A program made the translations under genes and the position numbers. Source: Reyranella aquatilis (GTDB lineage Bacteria > Pseudomonadota > Alphaproteobacteria > Reyranellales > Reyranellaceae). Taken from it: DNA of 64,000 nucleotides. The stretch's first letter is position 1. Every line of letters begins with the position of its first letter. This document shows positions 1 through 7,783 of this stretch, one piece after another. A model generated the notes under the pieces. It was given only the letters and a program-made list of their open reading frames with translations, was not told the DNA's origin and made no database searches. Location: assembly GCF_020880995.1 (NCBI RefSeq), contig NZ_JAJISD010000006.1:310001-374000 (forward strand), read 5' to 3'.

Positions 1-476
1 TTGTCGGTGAGCTCGCCCAGCTCGAGGTCGAACTGCATGGGGCCGAACGTCACCTGTCGCGGCGTCTCGGGCGTGGGGGCTGCGGTGGCGGCCGAGGGGC
101 GGCCGCGGCGCAAGACGCTCTGGATCCGCAGCAGCAGTTCGCGCGGCTCGAACGGCTTGCCGAGATAGTCGTCGACGCCGGTTTCGAGGCCGGCGATGCG
201 ATCCTTGGTCTCGACCATGGCGGTCAGCATCAGGATCGGCACGTCGTCGGTGCGGCGCAGCTCGGCGGCGAATTCGAGGCCCGTCTCGCCCGGCATCATG
301 ACGTCGAGCACGATAAGGTCGAAGTCGAGGGAGCCCAGCCGCTGGCGAGCCTCGGCGGCGCTGGCCGCGGTCGTGACGCGAAAATCGTGGCGCGACAGGA
401 AGGATTTGAGGAGTTCGCGCAGGCGCGTGTCGTCGTCGACGACAAGAATGTGCGGCTTGTCGGACGAAGCGTCCAT
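1..476 (-). CDS. petR: OmpR/PhoB-type response regulator, PetR-like (partial, C-terminus outside window)
   Basis: About 158 residues of a two-component response regulator are visible; the DNA-binding part runs off the left edge. The N-terminus has the receiver pattern ILVVDDD (acidic pocket), the phospho-acceptor Asp in LIVLDVMMPG, and the conserved Lys in DYLGKPFEPREL. A linker and the start of the winged-helix domain (ending in LELGELTD) follow. The ATG at 476 lies 7 bp after the stop of the MarR gene, so the two are probably co-transcribed. A MarR gene directly before an OmpR-type regulator matches petP-petR of Rhodobacter capsulatus and relatives, but homology search is needed to confirm the name. 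The cognate kinase is not in the window. Confidence 0.85.
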   Translation of the reverse strand, partial: MDASSDKPHILVVDDDTRLRELLKSFLSRHDFRVTTAASAAEARQRLGSLDFDLIVLDVMMPGETGLEFAAELRRTDDVPILMLTAMVETKDRIAGLETGVDDYLGKPFEPRELLLRIQSVLRRGRPSAATAAPTPETPRQVTFGPMQFDLELGELTD

Positions 477-482
477 CGGGGG

Positions 483-980
483 CTAGCGGTTGCCGCCGCG
501 CATTCGCTTGTCGACCACCTGCCGCTCTTGGGGGTCGAGCAGCCCGAGCAGGACCTTGCGGAAGCCTTCCACCGCCTCGGCACCGGTCTCGCGATAGGCG
601 CGGGCGAAACGCTGGCTCTGGCGGTCGGTGAGGTCGCGCTCCAGCTCCTGGCCCTTGGGGGTCAGCCACAGCAGGCGCTCGCGCCGGTCGCGCGCGCCGC
701 TCTTCTGCTCGACATAGCCCTGTTCGAGCAGGTCCTTCAGCACGCGGCTGATCGACTGCTTGGTCACCTTCAGGATCGACAGGAGGTGCCCGACCGTCTG
801 CCCGGGATGGCGGCCGATGAAGTAGAGCGCGCGGTGATGGGCGCGGCCGAGCTGGTAGTGCCGCAGTTGCTCGTCGGACTCGAACGTGAAGTCGCGATAG
901 GCGTAGAACATCAGCTCGATGCCCTGACGCAGCTCTTCGTCGCGCAGGAACAGGGGATTGGCGGGGGGTCTGGATTCCAC
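483..980 (-). CDS. petP: MarR-family transcriptional regulator, PetP-like
   Basis: A 165-residue MarR-type winged-helix regulator. The recognition region is ILKVTKQSISRVLKDLLEQGYVEQ (in part), followed by the wing sequence GARDRRERLLWLTPKG, both typical of MarR proteins. Length is normal for the family. It is the first gene of a two-gene unit with the response regulator (7 bp gap) and is divergent from the glutathione S-transferase gene across about 100 bp. It may therefore control that promoter as well as its own. The family call is firm; the PetP name rests on gene order and overall resemblance. Confidence 0.85.
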   Translation of the reverse strand: MESRPPANPLFLRDEELRQGIELMFYAYRDFTFESDEQLRHYQLGRAHHRALYFIGRHPGQTVGHLLSILKVTKQSISRVLKDLLEQGYVEQKSGARDRRERLLWLTPKGQELERDLTDRQSQRFARAYRETGAEAVEGFRKVLLGLLDPQERQVVDKRMRGGNR

Positions 981-1008
981 GCCGTCTTTATAGAGCGGGT
1001 GCGTTGCG

Positions 1009-1037
1009 TTGACACCCCGCGCGGGCCGATGTTACGG
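1009..1037 (+). promoter_or_regulatory. possible sigma70-type promoter for the GST gene
   Basis: TTGACA at 1009-1014 is followed after 17 bp by TTACGG at 1032-1037. It lies in the divergent petP/GST spacer and points at the GST start at 1083. The -10 match is weak. Confidence 0.3.
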
Positions 1038-1082
1038 CGCGACGCTTTTTCCCGACATTTTCTTACGCTGCGCGAGGCTGCC

Positions 1083-1724
1083 ATGCTGACGGTCCATCAT
1101 CTCGGCCAGTCGCAATCCGAGCGAGTCGTCTGGCTCTGCGAGGAACTCGGCATCCCCTACGATCTGAAGATCTATGATCGCGATGCCGTCACGCGGCTGG
1201 CGCCGCCCGAATACAAGGCGCTGCATCCGCTGGGCGCGGCGCCGGTGATCCAGGACGGCGACGTGCTGCTGGCCGAATCCGGCGCCATCGTCGAGTACAT
1301 CGTGGCCAAGCATGGCGAGGGCCGCCTCGTGCTGGCGCCCGACCATCCCGACTTCGCCCAGTTCCTCTACTGGTTTCATTTCGCCAACGGCACGCTGCAG
1401 CCGGCGACCGGCCGCAACATGATCCTCGGACGACTGGATCTCCCGGCCGACAATCCGCTGCTCAAGGCGATGACGGCGCGTCTCGGTCTGGCGCTCGGTC
1501 TGCTGGAAGCCCGCCTCGCCAAGGCCGACCATCTGGCCGGACGCGAGTTCACGACCGCCGACATCATGGCCGTCTTTTCCCTGACGACCATGCGCTACTT
1601 CCTGCCGTTCGACCTTTCGCCCTATCCCGCGATCCTCGCCTACCTGCAGCGCATCGCGGCTCGCCCGGCCTACCGCCGCGCGATGGAGAAGGGCGATACC
1701 GGGATGCCGCTCCTCCTCACCTGA
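1083..1724 (+). CDS. glutathione S-transferase family protein
   Basis: A 213-residue cytosolic GST. The N-terminal thioredoxin-fold domain has the segments GQSQSERVVWLCEELGIPY, NPLGAAPV-like HPLGAAPVIQDGD and the glutathione-binding LAESGAIVEYI. An all-helical C-terminal domain contains FTTADIMAVF, the usual N-capping motif. The family conjugates glutathione to electrophiles or performs thiol chemistry; the substrate cannot be inferred. The ATG at 1083 is chosen because the domain begins immediately (MLTVHHLGQS) and further upstream the frame runs antisense to the MarR gene. It is transcribed alone, divergent from petP. Confidence 0.92.
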   Translation: MLTVHHLGQSQSERVVWLCEELGIPYDLKIYDRDAVTRLAPPEYKALHPLGAAPVIQDGDVLLAESGAIVEYIVAKHGEGRLVLAPDHPDFAQFLYWFHFANGTLQPATGRNMILGRLDLPADNPLLKAMTARLGLALGLLEARLAKADHLAGREFTTADIMAVFSLTTMRYFLPFDLSPYPAILAYLQRIAARPAYRRAMEKGDTGMPLLLT

Positions 1725-1760
1725 ACTTTCCGGTCGCAAGCCCGAACAGGGTCAGTGCGA

Positions 1761-1806
1761 TTGACAATGTCAGTAATATTGACCTAAAGCGGCAGATAGT
1801 TATAGA
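1761..1806 (+). promoter_or_regulatory. ilvE promoter with overlapping inverted half-sites
   Basis: A good promoter is TTGACC (1779-1784), 16 bp, TATAGA (1801-1806). Just upstream the sequence repeats TGAC/GTCA half-sites: a dyad TGACA-A-TGTCA from 1762, then GTCA...TGAC over the -35. This looks like an operator overlapping the -35 region. The regulator is unknown. The ribosome binding site GAAGGGGG (1841-1848) is well placed for the ATG at 1857. Confidence 0.5.
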
Positions 1807-1856
1807 ATGACGGTCTGTAACGACCTGATCGGAATCAAGGGAAGGGGGATATCGCA

Positions 1857-2789
1857 ATGTCCTTAACCATGGACGACCGCGACGGTTTCATCTGGCTGGA
1901 CGGCAAGCTGGTGGCGTGGCGCGACAGCCGCATGCACGTGCTGACCCATGCACTGCACTACGGCTCGGCCGTCTTCGAGGGCGAGCGCATCTATGACGGC
2001 CGGGTCTTCCGCCTCGCCGCCCACAGCGCGCGGCTGATCCGCTCGGCCAACCTGCTCGACTACGACCTGCCCTGGTCGCGCGAGGAGATCGACGAGGCGA
2101 CGCGCGCCGTTGTGAAGGCCAACAACCTCACCGCCGGCTACATCCGGCCGATCGCCTGGCGCGGCTCCGAGGTGCTGGGCGTTTCGGCCATCGGCACAAC
2201 GGTGCACCTCGCGATCGCCCCCTGGGCGCAGGAAGGCCGCCTGTCGGTGCAGGCGCGCGACGCCGGCATCAATGTGACCATGGCCAAGTACCGCCGGCCC
2301 TCGCCCGAGACCGCGCCGGGCCACGCCAAGGTGGCCGGTCTCTACGTGATCTGCGGCATCGAAAAGGACCGCGCCCTCAAGGCGGGGTTCGACGATGCGC
2401 TGATGCTCGACTGGCAGGGCCGCATCGCCGAGACGACCGGCGCCAACATCTTCCTGGTGATCGACGGCCGGCTCGTCACGCCGACGCCGCACAACTTCCT
2501 GGATGGAATCACGCGCCGTGCGGTGATGGGCATGGCGCGGAAGCGCGGCTGGGCGGTCGAGGAGCGCGACGTGATGCCGGAGGAACTGGCCCGGGCGAGT
2601 GAGGTCTTTCTGTGCGGCAGCGCCGCAGAGATCGTGCCGGTCGGCTCGATCGACCAGCATCATTTCCAGGCGGGCCCGGTCGCCAAGACGCTGATGGCCG
2701 ATTTCCAGAAGCTGGTGCGCGAGCCCGACAGCGAGGGCTTCGGCGATGCCACGCATCTCATGACGCCGGCCTCGTCGCTGGCGGCGTGA
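1857..2789 (+). CDS. ilvE: branched-chain amino acid aminotransferase (class IV PLP enzyme)
   Basis: A 310-residue fold-type IV aminotransferase that interconverts Leu/Ile/Val and their 2-oxoacids using 2-oxoglutarate/glutamate. Visible signatures are the N-terminal DGKLVAWRDSRMHVLTHALHYGSAVFEG, the PLP lysine in HAKVAGLY, and the class IV stretch IAETTGANIFLVIDGRLVTP followed by FLDGITRRAV. Length fits the IlvE family. The start is supported by a strong Shine-Dalgarno sequence. It is a single gene with its own promoter, convergent with the next gene. D-amino-acid aminotransferases and ADC lyases share the fold, but the HYGSAVFEG motif favours IlvE. Confidence 0.92.
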   Translation: MSLTMDDRDGFIWLDGKLVAWRDSRMHVLTHALHYGSAVFEGERIYDGRVFRLAAHSARLIRSANLLDYDLPWSREEIDEATRAVVKANNLTAGYIRPIAWRGSEVLGVSAIGTTVHLAIAPWAQEGRLSVQARDAGINVTMAKYRRPSPETAPGHAKVAGLYVICGIEKDRALKAGFDDALMLDWQGRIAETTGANIFLVIDGRLVTPTPHNFLDGITRRAVMGMARKRGWAVEERDVMPEELARASEVFLCGSAAEIVPVGSIDQHHFQAGPVAKTLMADFQKLVREPDSEGFGDATHLMTPASSLAA

Positions 2790-2799
2790 CCTGCACCGT

Positions 2800-3357
2800 C
2801 TACGGATCGTAGACGGCGACGAAAAGCACTGCCTCCCACCCTTCGGCCCGCAAGGTCCGGCGGCGGGAGGCGAACCAGCAGCGGACGCGGCCCTGGGCAA
2901 TATTCTTGCCCAGGTCATGGCCTCGTCGCAGATAACCGATCTGCACGGTGGATCGGTCGGGCAGGTCGATCTCGGCGCGGACTGCGTCGTCACGATCGGC
3001 ATTGTCGGGTTCAAGGATGAGCCGAACCTCGGTACCAATCACAACGGATCCGATTTGCTCGGAGTCGCAGGAGATGGACGCGTAGGAGTCGCGCCAGCCC
3101 GGAGGCAGCACTGCCTTGGCTTCCTTGTCGGCCTGAAGCGCGGCCGGAATGCCCTCTAGTGCATCCCGCGGAAGCTCCCGAGGCTTGACCTCCGCGGGAA
3201 GGGAAGGACGGTCGGTGCCCAGGCTGGCGCGAATCGCGCGGATGACCGGCCGGAACATCCCGGCGATGACGCCAAGGACCAGTTCGGCGACCAGGCCGAT
3301 GACGGCAAAGACGGCCTCGACAAGCGAGCCGATGATACACTCTCCATGGGCAGCCAT
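2800..3357 (-). CDS. hypothetical protein with HIRAN-like domain and N-terminal membrane segment
   Basis: A 185-residue protein. Residues about 8-35 form one hydrophobic helix (GSLVEAVFAVIGLVAELVLG), so it is probably membrane-anchored. The C-terminal half has the pattern GTEVRLILEPDNADRDDAVRAEI then QIGYLRRGHDLGKNIAQGRV. This resembles the HIRAN fold (EPDNPxDxNAV, then GYLP), known as a DNA-end-binding module in Rad5/HLTF helicases and also found as a stand-alone bacterial domain. The cellular role is unknown. It is divergent from the thiamine operon and ends 10 bp from the convergent ilvE stop. Confidence 0.7.
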   Translation of the reverse strand: MAAHGECIIGSLVEAVFAVIGLVAELVLGVIAGMFRPVIRAIRASLGTDRPSLPAEVKPRELPRDALEGIPAALQADKEAKAVLPPGWRDSYASISCDSEQIGSVVIGTEVRLILEPDNADRDDAVRAEIDLPDRSTVQIGYLRRGHDLGKNIAQGRVRCWFASRRRTLRAEGWEAVLFVAVYDP

Positions 3358-3417
3358 GAATCATAAGCGATTCCGGTCCTGCTTGACATCGGGGGCGGCA
3401 ATCCCCTTTTCTCGATG

Positions 3418-3514
3418 GCGTCCGAGGGGTGTCTGATCTTCCTGCGCGGGGACGGGCTGAGACAGCCTTAGCGGCTGAACCCTTTGAACCTGATCCGGGT
3501 CATGCCGGCGAAGG
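3418..3514 (+). ncRNA. TPP (thi-box) riboswitch
   Basis: The aptamer has all the thi-box hallmarks in order: GGGGTG near the 5' end, GGCTGAGA at about 3454, ACCCTTTGAACCTGATC at 3479-3495 and CCGGCGAAGGA closing the structure. It binds thiamine pyrophosphate and lowers expression of the biosynthetic genes behind it. The 3' strand of P1 ends only a few bases before GGGAG (3518-3522), the likely ribosome binding site of thiO. Control is therefore probably at translation initiation. A TTGACA at 3383-3388 is the likely -35; no convincing -10 is seen. Confidence 0.96.
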
Positions 3515-3529
3515 AACGGGAGCTTGGCG

Positions 3530-4534
3530 TTGGATCGACCTGTCGTATCTATCATCGGAGCCGGCGTCGCAGGCCTTGCCTGTGCGACGGAACTCGCCGA
3601 TCGCGGTATCGCCGTCGAGGTGCTGGAGCGGGCCGCCCATCTCGGCGAGAGCGCCTGCTCGTGGATGGCCGGCGGCATGCTGGCGCCCTGGTGCGAGCGT
3701 GCGACCACCGACGAGATCGTCGCCCGGCTGGGCGAACCCTCGATCGACTGGTGGCGCCGGCATTTTCCCGGCACCGTCAGCAAGGGCAGTCTCGTGCTGA
3801 CACCACCGCGCGATGCCGCCGACCTCACGCGCTTCGCGTCCCGCACCGAGCGCCATGAATGGCTCGACGCCGACGCGATCGCGGCCCTCGAACCCGATCT
3901 CGCCGGCCGCTTCCGCCGCGCGCTGTTCTTTGCGGACGAGGCCCATCTCGAACCGCGCAAGGCGCTGGCCGCGCTGGCGGCCGGTCTCGAGGCGCGCGGC
4001 GTGCCGATCCGGTTCGGGGTCGACGTGAAGCCCTCGCAGGCCGAAGGGGACTTCGTGGTCGATTGCCGCGGCCTGGCCGCGCGTGACGAGCTTCCCGACC
4101 TGCGCGGCGTGCGCGGCGAGATGGTCGTGGTACGAACCCGCGACGTGTCGCTGTCGCGGCCGGTGCGGATGCTGCATCCGCGCATCCCGCTCTACATCGT
4201 GCCGCGCGGCGACGGGATCTTCATGATTGGCGCCACCATGATTGAAAGCGAGGAGCGCCGCGCCGTCAGCGTGCGTTCGGCCGTCGAGCTGCTGAACGCG
4301 GCCTATACGTTGCATCCGGCATTCGGCGAGGCCGAGATCGTCGAACTGGGCGCCGACCTGCGGCCGACCTTTCCCGACAACCTGCCGTGCATGCGGCGCA
4401 AGGGCCGGGTGCTGCATGCCAACGGGCTTTTCCGGCATGGTTTCCTGCTCGCGCCTTGGCTGGCGCGCCAGGTTGCCGATGCCGTCCTTGTGGAGACGAG
4501 AGATGCGGATATTCCTCAACGACGACATGCATGA
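3530..4534 (+). CDS. thiO: glycine oxidase ThiO
   Basis: A 334-residue FAD amine oxidase of the DAO family. It oxidises glycine to iminoglycine for the thiazole moiety of thiamine. The N-terminus carries the dinucleotide motif VVSIIGAGVAGLACATELA followed by the ribose-binding VEVLE. The C-terminus has DLRPTFPDNLP and the HANGLFRHGFLLAPWLA stretch usual in ThiO. The start is a TTG; TTG at 3530 is 7 bp behind GGGAG, whereas the in-frame TTG at 3524 is too close to it. It is the first gene of the riboswitch-controlled operon and overlaps thiS by 32 bp. Confidence 0.93.
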   Translation: MDRPVVSIIGAGVAGLACATELADRGIAVEVLERAAHLGESACSWMAGGMLAPWCERATTDEIVARLGEPSIDWWRRHFPGTVSKGSLVLTPPRDAADLTRFASRTERHEWLDADAIAALEPDLAGRFRRALFFADEAHLEPRKALAALAAGLEARGVPIRFGVDVKPSQAEGDFVVDCRGLAARDELPDLRGVRGEMVVVRTRDVSLSRPVRMLHPRIPLYIVPRGDGIFMIGATMIESEERRAVSVRSAVELLNAAYTLHPAFGEAEIVELGADLRPTFPDNLPCMRRKGRVLHANGLFRHGFLLAPWLARQVADAVLVETRDADIPQRRHA

Positions 4535-4700
4535 GGTCGCGCCCGGCACGCTGGCGGCGACGCTGGAGACCCTGGGCTTCGGCGGCCGCAAGATCGCGAC
4601 GGCGGTGAACGGCCGCTTCGTCGCTGCCCCGGCGCGGCCGCGTACCGAGCTGGCCGACGGCGACAGGATCGAGGTCGTCGCGCCGATGCAGGGAGGCTGA
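4503..4700 (+). CDS. thiS: sulfur carrier protein ThiS
   Basis: A 65-residue ubiquitin-like protein ending in GG (VVAPMQGG). That tail is adenylated and thiocarboxylated, then donates sulfur to the thiazole synthase ThiG. The N-terminus MRIFLNDDMHEV and the segment FVAAPARPRTELADGDRIEVV are typical. It starts inside the end of thiO and sits 6 bp before thiG, so translation is probably coupled. Confidence 0.95.
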   Translation: MRIFLNDDMHEVAPGTLAATLETLGFGGRKIATAVNGRFVAAPARPRTELADGDRIEVVAPMQGG

Positions 4701-4706
4701 GGCCTC

Positions 4707-5489
4707 ATGTCGTCATCGTCCTTCTATGGCGTGGAGCTGAAGTCGCGGCTGCTGCTGGGCACGTCGCGCTATCCCTCGCCGGCGATCCTCGAACGCGCGA
4801 TCAAGGCGTCGGGCGCGGAAGTCGTGACCGTGTCGCTGCGCCGCGAGAGCGGCACCGGTCGTGCCGGTCAGGCCTTCTGGTCGCTGATCCAGTCGATGGG
4901 CGTTCGCGTGCTCCCCAACACCGCCGGCTGTCATTCGGTCAAGGAAGCGGTGACGACCGCCCACATGGCGCGCGAACTGTTCGACACGCCGTGGATCAAG
5001 CTGGAAGTGATCGGTGAGGCCGACACCCTGCAGCCCGACGTGTTCGGCCTGGTCGAAGCCGCGCGTATCCTGTCCGAGGACGGGTTCGAGGTCTTTCCCT
5101 ACACGACCGAGGATCTCGTGGTTGCGGAGCGGCTGGTCGAGGCCGGCTGCCGGGTGCTGATGCCGTGGGGCGCTCCCATCGGCTCGGCGCGCGGCCTGAA
5201 CAACGTCTACGGGTTACGCTCGATGCGCGCACACTTTCCCGAGATCCCGCTGGTCGTCGATGCCGGGCTTGGCGTGCCCTCGCATGCGGCCGCGGCGATG
5301 GAACTGGGCTACGACGCGGTCCTGCTGAACACGGCGGTTGCCGAGGCGGGCGATCCGGTCGAGATGGCGCGCGCCTTCGCGCTGGGCGTGGAGGCCGGCC
5401 GCGCCGCCTATCTCGCGCAGCCCATGGAGCCGCGCGACATGGCCGTGCCGTCGACGCCGGTGATCGGCAAGGCGGCGCTGGGAGACTGA
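4707..5489 (+). CDS. thiG: thiazole synthase ThiG
   Basis: A 260-residue TIM-barrel enzyme that joins 1-deoxy-xylulose 5-phosphate, dehydroglycine and ThiS thiocarboxylate into the thiazole phosphate. Characteristic stretches are [13 protein letters not shown] near the N-terminus, [12 protein letters not shown], the Schiff-base lysine K98 in WIKLEVIGE, and phosphate-binding [18 protein letters not shown] and [10 protein letters not shown]. Full length. It lies between thiS and thiE with spacings of 6 and 4 bp, and takes iminoglycine made by ThiO. Confidence 0.97.
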   Translation: MSSSSFYGVELKSRLLLGTSRYPSPAILERAIKASGAEVVTVSLRRESGTGRAGQAFWSLIQSMGVRVLPNTAGCHSVKEAVTTAHMARELFDTPWIKLEVIGEADTLQPDVFGLVEAARILSEDGFEVFPYTTEDLVVAERLVEAGCRVLMPWGAPIGSARGLNNVYGLRSMRAHFPEIPLVVDAGLGVPSHAAAAMELGYDAVLLNTAVAEAGDPVEMARAFALGVEAGRAAYLAQPMEPRDMAVPSTPVIGKAALGD

Positions 5490-5493
5490 AGAG

Positions 5494-6093
5494 ATGCTCG
5501 ATCCATTCTATCCCGTGGTGCCCGATTCCGGTTGGGTGACGAAGCTGGTGCCGATCGGCACAAAGCTCATCCAGTTGCGCATCAAGGACCAGCCCAAGGC
5601 CGAGGTGCGCCGCCAGGTGCGCGAGGCGAAGGCCGTTTGCGCGCAGCACGGCGCCGACCTGGTGGTGAACGATTACTGGCAGGTGGCGATCGACGAAGGC
5701 TGCGTCTGGGTCCATCTCGGCCAGGAGGATCTGGTCGACGCCGACGTGACGGCACTGCGCCGCGCGAATGTCAGGATCGGCGTCAGCACGCACGACCATG
5801 CCGAACTCGACAAGGGTCTTTCGATCGATCCCGACTATGTGGCGCTGGGTCCGATCTGGCCGACCGTGCTGAAGCAGATGCCGTGGGCGCCGCAGGGCAC
5901 CGGGCGTCTGGCCGAATGGAAGAAACTCATCGGCGACCGGCCGCTGGTCGCCATCGGCGGGCTCACGCTGGAACGTGCGCTGCTCTGCCTGAAGTCGGGC
6001 GCCGACATCGTCTCGGTCGTGGGCGACATCGTGAACCACGCCGATCCGATCGCCCAGGCCAAGGCCTGGATCGCGGCGACGAGAAGGCCGTGA
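5494..6093 (+). CDS. thiE: thiamine phosphate synthase ThiE
   Basis: A 199-residue TIM-barrel enzyme that condenses HMP pyrophosphate with thiazole phosphate. Visible are KLIQLRIKDQP near the N-terminus, LVVNDYW, VHLGQEDL, GVSTHDHAEL, YVALGPIWPT and VAIGGLTLERA, matching the order of substrate- and phosphate-binding loops in ThiE. Its TGA overlaps the GTG start of the ThiF-like gene. The operon has no thiC or thiD, so HMP synthesis and kinase genes must be elsewhere. Confidence 0.95.
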   Translation: MLDPFYPVVPDSGWVTKLVPIGTKLIQLRIKDQPKAEVRRQVREAKAVCAQHGADLVVNDYWQVAIDEGCVWVHLGQEDLVDADVTALRRANVRIGVSTHDHAELDKGLSIDPDYVALGPIWPTVLKQMPWAPQGTGRLAEWKKLIGDRPLVAIGGLTLERALLCLKSGADIVSVVGDIVNHADPIAQAKAWIAATRRP

Positions 6094-7049
6094 CCGACCG
6101 CTACGCCCGCCAGGCCGTGCTGCCTGAGATCGGCGACGCAGGCCAGGCGCGTCTCGCCGCCGCCTCGGTGCTGGTGGTCGGCGCCGGCGGCCTCGGCTGC
6201 CCGGTGCTGCAGTATCTCAGCGGTGCCGGCGTCGGCCGTCTCACCATCGTCGATCACGACACGGTCGAGGAGACGAACCTGCACCGCCAGCCCCTCTACG
6301 GCATGCCGGACATCGGCAAGCCGAAGGCGGAGGCGGCGCGCGCCACGCTGCAGCGGTTCAACCCGCATGTTCGCGTCGATGCGGTGCCCGAGCGACTCAC
6401 GCCCCAGAACGTCGCCAGGCTGGTGGCCGATGCGGACATCGTGGTCGACGCCGCCGACAGTTTCGCCGTGACCTACATGCTGAGCGACATCTGCTTCGCG
6501 GTGGCCAAGCCGCTGGTCAGCGCGTCGGTGATCGGGATGACCGGCTATGCCGGCGTCTTCTGCGGCGGCGGGCCCAGTTATCGCGCGGTGTTTCCCGAGG
6601 TCTCGGTCGATGGCGGCACCTGTGCCACCGTGGGCGTGATCGGCACTGCGGTCGCGACGATGGGAAGCCTGCAGGCGCATCTCACGCTGCACCACCTGCT
6701 CGGGCTCCAGCCGGCCGTGCTGGGTCGCGTCGTCACCTTCGATGCCAGGCGCGTGGCCTTCGGCGGCTTCGCCTTTGCCGGCAGTCCCGAACCCGAGGAA
6801 CAGGTCGCGTTCATCGCCCCCGACCAGGTGCGTGCCGACGATATCGTGGTCGACCTGCGCGGTCTCGACGAGGCACCGGTCTCGCCCTTCGCCGGCGCGC
6901 GGCGGCTGGTGGTCGACACGATCGAGGAACTGGGAACGCCCGACCGCCGGGTCGTGCTGGCGTGCCGTAGCGGCCAGCGCGCGCTGATGGCGGCGGACAA
7001 GTTGCGCGAGCGCGGCGTCACGAACCTCGCGCTGGTAGCGCTCGGTTAG
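6090..7049 (+). CDS. ThiF/MoeB-type adenylyltransferase with C-terminal rhodanese-like domain
   Basis: A 319-residue E1-like enzyme that should adenylate the C-terminal Gly of ThiS (and perhaps MoaD). The N-terminus has YARQAVLPEIGDAGQARL and the ATP loop VLVVGAGGLGCPVLQYLSGAGVG, then DHDTVEETNLHRQ. Cys178 (GGTCATVGVIG) matches the catalytic Cys region of MoeB/ThiF. The CxxC zinc-binding pair is absent: the usual CYRC position reads SYRA (residues 163-166), and there is no second CxxC. The last 75 or so residues form a short rhodanese-like domain with active-site-like CRSGQR at Cys292. The start is GTG in a GTGA overlap with thiE. Its end directly abuts the convergent moaE stop. Confidence 0.88.
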   Translation: MTDRYARQAVLPEIGDAGQARLAAASVLVVGAGGLGCPVLQYLSGAGVGRLTIVDHDTVEETNLHRQPLYGMPDIGKPKAEAARATLQRFNPHVRVDAVPERLTPQNVARLVADADIVVDAADSFAVTYMLSDICFAVAKPLVSASVIGMTGYAGVFCGGGPSYRAVFPEVSVDGGTCATVGVIGTAVATMGSLQAHLTLHHLLGLQPAVLGRVVTFDARRVAFGGFAFAGSPEPEEQVAFIAPDQVRADDIVVDLRGLDEAPVSPFAGARRLVVDTIEELGTPDRRVVLACRSGQRALMAADKLRERGVTNLALVALG

Positions 7050-7529
7050 CTACTTCTTCTCCCAGCGCGCGGCGGCTGCGTCGTCTTCCTGATGGGCGCC
7101 GACCCACTGTTCGCCCTTCGGCGTGTCTTCCAGCTTCCAGAAGGGCGCCTTGGTCTTCAGCCAGTCGACCAGGAACTCGCAGGCCTCGAAGGCGGCCTCG
7201 CGGTGCGGCGAGCCGACGGCCACCAGCACGATGCGCTCGCCCGGCTCCATGCGGCCGTAGCGATGCACGATCAGCGTCGCTTCGAGCGGCCAGCGCTTCT
7301 GCGCCTCGGCCTCGATCTCCTGCAGCGCCGTCTCGGTCATGCCGGGATAATGTTCGAGTGTCAGCGCATCGACGAGATCGCGGTGATAGCCCTCGCGCAC
7401 ATGCATCTCGCGCACGAGGCCGACGAAGACGGCGAGGCCGCCGATGCGCCTGTTGCCGTCGGTGAGGCGGGCCAGCTCGGCGCCGACATCGAAGTCGGCT
7501 TCCTGGACGCGCACCGCCATCTCAGCCAC
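7050..7529 (-). CDS. moaE: molybdopterin synthase catalytic subunit MoaE
   Basis: A 159-residue large subunit of molybdopterin synthase, which inserts two sulfurs from MoaD thiocarboxylate into precursor Z. Diagnostic stretches are GGLAVFVGLVRE, LEHYPGMTE, IVHRYGRMEPGE, HREAAFEACEFLVDWLKTKAPFWKLE (in part) and KGEQWVGA, which holds the conserved Lys residues. The ATG at 7529 lies within the 3' end of moaD (8 bp overlap); a second Met three codons in is equally possible. The molybdenum hydroxylase at 31.9 kb needs this cofactor. Confidence 0.95.
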   Translation of the reverse strand: MAEMAVRVQEADFDVGAELARLTDGNRRIGGLAVFVGLVREMHVREGYHRDLVDALTLEHYPGMTETALQEIEAEAQKRWPLEATLIVHRYGRMEPGERIVLVAVGSPHREAAFEACEFLVDWLKTKAPFWKLEDTPKGEQWVGAHQEDDAAAARWEKK

Positions 7530-7773
7530 CGGTGAAGGGCGGGAAGAAGGCGACTTCGCGCGCGCCCGCGAGCTTCACGTCGAAGGTCGCGGTGCGCTGG
7601 TCGACGGCGGCGCCGAACGCCCCGCCTTCCGCCAGCGCCTCGGCATGGCCGGGGCTGCGGCCGCGCAGCCACACGACGAGATCGCCGACCGTATCGATCC
7701 CGGCGGGCGGCGTGACCTCTTCTTCCGGCACGCCGACGGTCTTCTTCATCCAGGCGAAGTAGCGGACTTTCAC
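7522..7773 (-). CDS. moaD: molybdopterin synthase sulfur carrier subunit MoaD
   Basis: An 83-residue ubiquitin-like protein ending FFPPFTGG; the terminal GG is adenylated and thiocarboxylated by a MoeB-type enzyme. The N-terminus KVRYFAWMKKTVGVPEEEV is typical. The GTG at 7773 is chosen because homology begins there; the in-frame extension upstream overlaps pgsA. Overlap with moaE implies coupled translation of the two synthase subunits. No moeB gene lies nearby except the convergent ThiF-like gene. Confidence 0.92.
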   Translation of the reverse strand: MKVRYFAWMKKTVGVPEEEVTPPAGIDTVGDLVVWLRGRSPGHAEALAEGGAFGAAVDQRTATFDVKLAGAREVAFFPPFTGG

Positions 7774-7783
7774 GTGCCGATGC

